Positions 57,720-64,000 of a DNA stretch of 64,000 nucleotides are shown piece by piece. This DNA is from Candidatus Gemmiger excrementigallinarum. GTDB taxonomy: Bacteria; Bacillota; Clostridia; Oscillospirales; Ruminococcaceae. Within the stretch, counting starts at the first letter, position 1. Each line of letters starts with the position of its first letter. The stretch is taken from positions 78,860 through 142,859 of the forward strand of contig DXBP01000049.1 of the NCBI GenBank assembly GCA_019116445.1, given 5' to 3'. Made by a program: the position numbers and the translations under genes. Below the pieces are notes generated by a model. That model was not told the DNA's origin, ran no database searches, and saw only the letters and a program-made list of their open reading frames with translations.

Positions 57720-58551
57720 TCACTCGCTTTGCGGACGCATGAAACTATCTTCAATTGCATTCTGAAAGTGGCAAGCACAGTTTACAAGAATGCTCAAGAA
57801 GGTGGGATCCTTCATCTTTGCAGTAAGATTAACACCATTGACGGTCTTTGCCCCATCAGGAGCCTCCGGGAACCAAACACCGGCCTGCATCTGATATTTC
57901 CACGTATTATAGGTGGGAAAATCAGTGAATAGCAAATGTCCGATCTCATGGTAAAGAAGGCCGAGGACAGCACAGTGCTTGAATTCACGCGCAGTCTGCA
58001 ACTCAACGAGGTCACAGGCTGCGTTGATCCAAATGTTTTTGTCGTCGAACATGGATACTGCCGTGTAAGCTGTTTCGCCGCCAGGGATAAAATCCATGGA
58101 AGTGTGTAGCTTACTCAGGTTTCGCTTTTCCTCATACTCGGATGCATTGAACCCTTCCTTACGCAAGGTGTAGAAGGCGCCGGCGATGATGTTCTCTGCT
58201 TTCTTTTGGATAGTCCGACAAGAAACAGGCACAGGAGCGTAGCATATCTACGCCCTCCTGGGTGTTTTCGTCTGCCTTGCAGAATTCATCGAACTGCTTT
58301 GCGAAAACGGAATCATCCATCAGCACGGCAAAGATTGCCATGAAGAAGGGCGCTGCGGTTTCCGAACCAACCTTGTATGCAGAGCCGCTCATACTGGCCT
58401 TGAAATCACCGGTGGTGTAATCATAAGCCACACACACAACTTCACCGAAACCAACATCGGTGCCGGTAAAGTTTTTGTTCAGGGTTATTTCTGCGATAGC
58501 AGAATGATCGTTTTTCTCCCCAGTCGATTTGGAGTGCCTGACCAGGAGCAA
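57720..58551 (-). pseudogene. remnants of integrative-element gene(s) with HEIGH metallopeptidase-like motif
   Basis: YHEIGHLLFTDFPTYNTWKYQMQAGVWFPEAPDG and upstream AEITLNKNFTGTDVGFGEVVCVAYDYTTGDFKASMSG in a different frame, fused to an IS21 fragment. Confidence 0.5.
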
Positions 58552-59036
58552 ACCTCAATGGAATAAAAACTTCATTTTCCTTGCGCTCTGCCTTGGCTTC
58601 ATGAACTGCCGCTCGGATGGCAGACTCGCTGCCCGTGTAACCAAATTCTTCTACGAGCCGGTTGTAAATCCGCCGTGCTGTGTGACGCTGCTTCTTTATA
58701 CCCTCCGCAGCATCTGTATCGAGGCAGTGCTCAATGAACTGCTTTACTTCTGGCGTTATGACAGAGGCTTCTCGCTGGTAGGCTTTCCAATCCCATGGAA
58801 CTGCGTCGCCCATCCAATATTTCTTGACTGTGTTTCTGGAAATTCCCAGAATTTTAGCTGCTGCACGCTGACTGGTTACTCCTTCAAGTTGCAGCGCGCG
58901 GATTGATTTGTAGACATCCACCGATGTGACCACCTTTCTATCGCCTCCCGCATAGTAGTCTACATCTATTATACGGGAAGCAATTAGGTGGCTCAAATAT
59001 TCGCTGTCATTTTGCTGGAAAGTGGCTCAAGTATAT
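58480..59036 (-). mobile_element. IS21-family IstA N-terminal fragment (istA interior and istB lost)
   Basis: DVYKSIRALQLEGVTSQRAAAKILGISRNTVKKYW, TARRIYNRLVEEFGYTGSESAIRAAV, APGQALQIDWGE; ends abruptly after first catalytic Asp. Confidence 0.8.
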
Positions 59037-59372
59037 ATTAGCATTCACAGCGTCCCATTCATAAAAGCCGGTGGCAGGGATCACGCAGCGCTGGAAGGCA
59101 ATACTGCGGCGAAACATCGGCTTTTCCGTCACGGTCTCGGCGTGGGCATTGATGATTTGCTGCCTGCCGCGAAAACATGGCAGCCCCCATTGCTGGAATT
59201 CGCCCACGATTTTCTCCCCGCGTGAAACCAGCACCGGTGCCACCTGCGAGGGGCAGATATCCCCTGCCATTGGGAAATTGAGTTCATTTCCCTCGCTGCG
59301 GCGCTGTGCATCGCGCACGATTTGGCGAATTTCTTTATATTCATCGGCAGAAAACTGATACCGTCCACACAT
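59037..59372 (-). pseudogene. SRAP (YedK/HMCES) domain protein, 3'-truncated by IS21
   Basis: MCGRYQFSADEYKEIRQ (catalytic Cys2)...INAHAETVTEKPMFRRSIAFQRCVIPATGFYEWD then IS sequence. Confidence 0.85.
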
Positions 59373-59406
59373 ACGCGATGCTCCTTCCTTATAACAAGCT
59401 TAAAAG

Positions 59407-60297
59407 ATGTCAGTGTCACAATACCGTGGGATTAGGTTAAATTTGTTGCATTGGAGTAGCGATAGTTTTCCGCAGGCAGGTAAACCGGCACAACAACTGT
59501 TAAACGCACAAATTGTTGACAAAGCCGATATGGCGATTGCAATTTTTTGGACCCGCTTTGGGACGCCTACAGATGGATATGGTTCCGGGACGGAAGAAGA
59601 AATTGCTAGACTTATAAAATCCGAAAAACAAGTTTTCTTGTACTTTCTTGAAAAAGCACCGCCCTTGTTGATAGCGGAAAGACCGGAGTTTTCAAAAGAG
59701 AGACAAAAGATACGGAATTTCCGTGATGGATACAGAGGGCTGTATTCTGTGGTTCAAGATGAATCAAAGCTGGAAGAAAAGCTGACATCCGATTTAGATA
59801 AATATTTTGACAGTAGCGAGCAAAAAAGCCCTTCAACAGAACCTAAAGGCGAAGCGCGCTGGTTTAGAGCTGATACCAAAGAAGAAGTAAAGAGGGACCA
59901 GCTTATTCGATACGGAAATATAACCGCACAAATCGATGGAAGCGTTGGACGCATGCAGGTTGCGTTGCCCGACGGGAAAACGGTGTATTCGGAATATGAT
60001 ATCGAAAAAAAGCAGCTCGGGAATATTGTCGCAGAGGGGTTTCCGCAGGAGTATAAAGTTTCGGTTCCTCCTCAGATAGTTATTACCAAAAAAGACTTCT
60101 CTCTAAAATTAGAGGGGAATATGTACAGAGCGGAACTTTATCAATTAAAATTCGGAGGTCGCTTATTGGCTTTATACGATCTTGCAGAAAACAAACTTCA
60201 ATCCTTTGAAGCTAAGGCTCCTGCCGGAATGATAGCTCACATAGATCCCAAAAGCAAAAGGGTAATATTTGTGGATAAAAGCGAATGTCCTGTTTGA
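59407..60297 (+). CDS. DUF4062-like protein, apparently N-terminally truncated
   Basis: HWSSDSFPQAGKPAQQLLNAQIVDKADMAIAIFWTRFGTPTDGYGSGTEEEIARLIKSEKQVFLYFLEK; lacks the usual opening strand of the domain. Confidence 0.65.
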   Translation: MSVSQYRGIRLNLLHWSSDSFPQAGKPAQQLLNAQIVDKADMAIAIFWTRFGTPTDGYGSGTEEEIARLIKSEKQVFLYFLEKAPPLLIAERPEFSKERQKIRNFRDGYRGLYSVVQDESKLEEKLTSDLDKYFDSSEQKSPSTEPKGEARWFRADTKEEVKRDQLIRYGNITAQIDGSVGRMQVALPDGKTVYSEYDIEKKQLGNIVAEGFPQEYKVSVPPQIVITKKDFSLKLEGNMYRAELYQLKFGGRLLALYDLAENKLQSFEAKAPAGMIAHIDPKSKRVIFVDKSECPV

Positions 60298-60305
60298 TAA
60301 AATCA

Positions 60306-60346
60306 CAGCCGTTGTACTGCTCCTGTCAGAAGCAGTACAACGGCTG
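60306..60346. terminator. perfect 16-bp inverted repeat between convergent genes
   Basis: CAGCCGTTGTACTGCT-CCTGTCAGA-AGCAGTACAACGGCTG. Confidence 0.7.
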
Positions 60347-60383
60347 TTGATATATCGTTGAATCGTCTTAAAATTTTATGCGG

Positions 60384-61433
60384 CTACGCTCCGTTCCCGA
60401 ATTTCGCTGTTCCTACCGGTACGATGCCACGCATAGCGGCTCGCATCGCTTCATCCCGAGGATGAACATAGAAGTGAGTGGTAGTTGTCACATCGGCGTG
60501 GCCCAGCAGGCCCGATACTGTTGCAACGTCGATGCCGTTTTCGATGGCACGTGTCGCAAACGTGTGTCGCATGGCGTGAAATTTGACATGTTCCAGGTGA
60601 AGCTGGCGAAGAATCCGAGAAAAATAATGGCTGAGGTTGTCCGGGTCCATCACACGGCCGCAACGATTAAAAACGATAAAATCTTCGTCGCCGGCTTCAT
60701 GACCAAATTCTTTTGCGAATCGTTCGCGCTGCAACTTTAACAATTGTTGTACTACATCAGGCATATATAACTCTCGTTCCGAGGAAGTGGTCTTTACAGA
60801 ACCGAATACCAGTTGCGTCTTTGGGGCTGTCGGGCTTGAGTCGATATCACTGATGCGGCGCACGGTACTTTCAACGGAAAGCATCCCAGTGGATTGCTGA
60901 TAATTTTTCCACCGCAGGGCGCAGATCTCGCCCAAACGCATACCCGTGTACAGTGCCAGTAGAATGCCGGCTTCTTTGTGGCCGAAATGTTCAAACAAAT
61001 ATGTTTCCAAGACCCTCTGGGAGTCATTTGTCATGATTTGAACCCGGCGGCTTTTCACAGACTTGATTGCGGTCAGCGGGACGGGATTGCTGGGCATCAA
61101 TTCTTCGGCCGTGGCGAGCTTCAATGCAACATCCAACACGGCCCGCATATTGCGCAGGCTCTTTGTGGACAGTGGTCCCCCGGTACGAAGATTGCCTGTC
61201 CGTGCCTGCTCGTTAAAAAAACGCTGCAACACGCGAGGCGTCAAGTTTCCGAGCTGGATTTCTCCGATTGCAGGGATGATATGTTTTACGCAATTATCTC
61301 GATAGTGCTCATAGCCGGACGGTTTGGAAACGGGTTTTACATAAGCGTCAAGCCAATATAGCAGCCAATCTTCCAGAGTGGTTTCTTCGGAAAAGTCAAG
61401 AACACTTTTTCCTTTGTCTTTTGTAACCTTCAT
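60384..61433 (-). CDS. phage/ICE-type tyrosine recombinase (integrase)
   Basis: SAM-like N-terminal domain; TGMRLGEICALRW; HAMRHTFATRAIENGIDVATVSGLLGHADVTTTTHFYVH. Confidence 0.94.
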   Translation of the reverse strand: MKVTKDKGKSVLDFSEETTLEDWLLYWLDAYVKPVSKPSGYEHYRDNCVKHIIPAIGEIQLGNLTPRVLQRFFNEQARTGNLRTGGPLSTKSLRNMRAVLDVALKLATAEELMPSNPVPLTAIKSVKSRRVQIMTNDSQRVLETYLFEHFGHKEAGILLALYTGMRLGEICALRWKNYQQSTGMLSVESTVRRISDIDSSPTAPKTQLVFGSVKTTSSERELYMPDVVQQLLKLQRERFAKEFGHEAGDEDFIVFNRCGRVMDPDNLSHYFSRILRQLHLEHVKFHAMRHTFATRAIENGIDVATVSGLLGHADVTTTTHFYVHPRDEAMRAAMRGIVPVGTAKFGNGA

Positions 61434-61683
61434 AATGTGTACTCCTTTTATCGGAAAACACACGGCACAGGTCAATTTGTGAAACAAACACATCAGCCTT
61501 GTCATATCATAAGAACGCTGCTATACTGAATTCGGTACGGTGCAGCAAGTCTGTTGTGTAGGTGGTCGCATCACCTGCGCAGGTAAACGGGAGGGTCCAG
61601 CTTCCGCTTACTGCCGTGCTGTTTTTGTGCTTATAATACGAATTGTATAGAAATGTGAGCGTATAACTATTCGGCGTTTCGTT

Positions 61684-61703
61684 CGCATGGCTCACTGCAT
61701 GCG
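61684..61703. repeat. hairpin in candidate IS605-type right end
   Basis: CGCATG-GCTCACTG-CATGCG just 3' of tnpB. Confidence 0.5.
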
Positions 61704-61809
61704 CGTTTTACCCGGAACGCCCGGGCGAGCAGGCAGAATTCATTCCGGCACAATTTCGCACGGCCTGCCTGTGCGCAAAAGTTCCCATGTGCCCAAGGAA
61801 TGGAATTTC

Positions 61810-62922
61810 TTATTTTGCCTGACGCAGTCCCTCATGCAGAATGTTTTTGGCGGCATTAAGATCCCGCTGCATTTGCGTTCCACATTGTGGGCAACGAAAA
61901 ACGGAGAATGCCAAGGGAAGTTTGCCAAGATGTGCACCGCATGCCGAGCAAATTTGCGAGCTAGGATAATAGCGGTCGACTCGTACGACACGTTTTCCCT
62001 GCATGATAGCTTTACTTTGCAGCTTTTGCAAAAAGGCGGGGTACTGATTATCTTCTATTTTGGGGGTAAGGCGAGGATTGTGACGCTTCATACCCACAAA
62101 ATCCAGATTTTCGGTAGCAATGAGGTCGTGATTCTGCAGGAGACGCTTAGATTGTTTGTATTGCCAATCACGACGTTGATTTTGAGTATGTCGGTCCAAC
62201 TTGGCCAGTTTGGCGCGCAGGGCACGCCAGCGTCGGCTGCCGGTGTGTGCACGGGACAGAGCTTGCTGCAAGGCTTCCCGTTTGGGTTTGGATTTTGCCG
62301 CGAATCCGGGATATTCGGCACTGTGACCATTAGAATCACGGTATAGACCGTCTTGTGCGTAATCCAGACCGATGGCCCGGTCATAGAGCACAGGCGTGAT
62401 AGGGGCCGGCAATTTTGCCGTGTACACGATAAGTATATGAGCGTAGTAGCGCCCTTCATAGGTGCTGTAAAAGATTTGGCCGCTGAGTGCTTTTGCACCG
62501 GCCGGGAGCGGGCGATGAGTATCCCGCAGGATTGTCCCGATAGTGGGAACAATAATATGGAATTCGCTGACCGCCATTGTTTTAAAATAGAAGCAGCGCT
62601 GATTCCGTGTGACCGGGCGCAAATAAATCTTGTTGTAGCTTCCCTGCCATAGTTTTTGCACTGCCTGGTACAGTTCCTTTCGGGTGTGATCCAGGGAGCC
62701 TTGGTAGTCGATACCGGGGCAAGAAATACTATACTGGCGAATAGCAGTTTCTGCATCGCTTTTGTGGGCTCGTTTCCCATACAGCTCGTTAATGCGGCGT
62801 GCCATGGCATTATAATTTTCATCCTCAAAGTCAAATCGGTCGGCAAGCATAGTCTGCTGCTCGGCGGTAGGATAAAGGCGATATACATAGGTCCGATACA
62901 GGACAGTTTCCAGTTGATTCAT
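61810..62922 (-). mobile_element. tnpB: IS200/IS605-family TnpB (RNA-guided nuclease), no TnpA visible
   Basis: MNQLETVLYRTYVYRLYPTAEQQTML; RuvC D (AIGLDYAQDGLYRDSNG), E (LIATENLDFVG), zinc ribbon (CSACG..CPQCGTQMQRDLNAAKNI). Confidence 0.92.
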
Positions 62923-63499
62923 AAAGAGTAGACCTCCACTTGTGTTTTGAAATTGTGTGTTGTACAATGGAGGCAGGAAATCGTAATGCAAAATGATTTT
63001 CCTGCCGAGCGCAGATCCATGTTGCCGCATGGGTTTGCGCTATTTTCTTTTTCGATGTTTTCTGGTCCAATACTTGGGGTCATGACCGCAATCACGGCGC
63101 ATATGCAATGCAAGGGAGGCGGTCAAATTCATTGGGAACTGAAGATAGCTATAAACAGACATTTTCATAAAGCACACCTTTCCGGGCGTAATACCCTGTA
63201 TCAAAAAAGAAAAATAGACGGAAGCAACATAACCATCTGACGGCAAAACCGGGATTGCCGGTATGAAGTCGGTTCAGATGAACGGGTACATTCAAATGGT
63301 CAAGAATAAATACTATCATAGAATCATCCTCTTTTTGTAACTGCGGAGTTGTTTTTGTAACTCTATGGTTTAATTATATCCTGAAAAGTTTCTCTTGTCA
63401 ACTACTTTATTCACTTTTTAATTACTTTTTTCGGCCGAAAGATTGACTTTGTGTACTTCTGAAGGTATACTGTTAAAAAGGAAAAGGACGGTGTTATCG

Positions 63500-63712
63500 A
63501 TGGCAATGACAGAGAAAATTAAAATTGCTCTCATAAAAAAGGGAATGTCGGTAAAAGATCTTGCTGCCAGCCTGGGATGCACCTCACAGAATATCAGCGG
63601 AAAATTCAAGCGCGATAACTTCAGTGAAAAAGAGCTGCAGGAAATTGCTGACGCCATGGGCTGCGAGTTCCGCGGATTATTTATCGATAAAGAAACCGGC
63701 GAAGAAATTTGA
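63500..63712 (+). CDS. small XRE-family HTH protein
   Basis: MAMTEKIKIALIKKGMSVKDLAASLGCTSQNISGKFKRDNFSEKELQEIADAMGC. Confidence 0.88.
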   Translation: MAMTEKIKIALIKKGMSVKDLAASLGCTSQNISGKFKRDNFSEKELQEIADAMGCEFRGLFIDKETGEEI

Positions 63713-63757
63713 AACGGCGTTTTTATGACGGCGTACTTATGAAACCTAAAAGCAAAG

Positions 63758-63800
63758 CCCCCCAACCTTTGGCGATGGCCGACAAAGGTTGGGGGGCTTA
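63758..63800 (+). terminator. intrinsic terminator
   Basis: AGCCCCCCAACCTTTG-GCGATGGCCGA-CAAAGGTTGGGGGGCT-TATTCT. Confidence 0.8.
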
Positions 63801-63979
63801 TTCTGTGTGAGGTTACACTTTCGGAAGGCAGTTTTTTATGTATTGTTGAACATCAAAAGGGACAAGTTTAGATAGCGTATAATCGAGTTCGCAAAAGCAA
63901 ATAAAAAATAGACAAGCCATTAGGGCTCCTGTAAAATGAAAGTTGTCCAGACAATCACGATACAAAGGAGAAAACCCTA

Positions 63980-64000
63980 ATGGCTCAAAAGAATCATACC
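63980..64000 (+). mobile_element. start of probable IS transposase (MAQKNHT...), truncated by window end
   Basis: AAAGGAG RBS + ATG preceded by an IS-end-like, non-coding ~100 bp with foldback repeat. Confidence 0.35.

Noticed and set aside
61507-61695. 62-aa reverse ORF upstream of the integrase
   Set aside because: No recognisable domain or RBS support; probably IS/element end sequence
63040-63246. 68-aa reverse ORF upstream of tnpB as possible TnpA
   Set aside because: No HUH or Y1 motif; too short

Overview
High-GC, Gram-positive-type gut Firmicute chromosome (Ruminococcaceae/Oscillospiraceae-like by protein flavour; taxonomy is inference). Positions 1-46.9 kb are mostly ordinary, densely packed genes: a GntR/ABC cluster, a Gld-type ABC export cluster, radical SAM, TetR, RpiR and MarR genes, a YibE/F protein, alkaline phosphatase, a LicT/PtsG pair with RAT antiterminators, a CIRCE-controlled hsp20, a five-gene polyamine operon behind a long structured leader, a sortase-anchored beta-helix protein, a heterodimeric ABC exporter, and an initiator tRNA-Met. 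From about 47 kb to the end the window is accessory. It holds remnants of integrative elements (GNAT, YolD-like, truncated SRAP, truncated IS21 IstA, truncated DUF4062-like), a self-contained sigma-54 module (rpoN, LevR-type activator, canonical -24/-12 promoter, Gat-type PTS, dehydratase, KDPG-type aldolase, phosphotriesterase-family hydrolase), a tyrosine integrase, a solo TnpB and the start of another IS. The most promising undescribed elements are (i) the ~370-nt structured leader with an intrinsic terminator in front of the polyamine operon, (ii) the sigma-54 sugar-acid island lacking a visible sugar kinase, (iii) a nested palindromic MITE-like element inside the polyamine operon, and (iv) the twin MarR operator. 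All calls come from reading the sequence and ORF translations; no database search was run.
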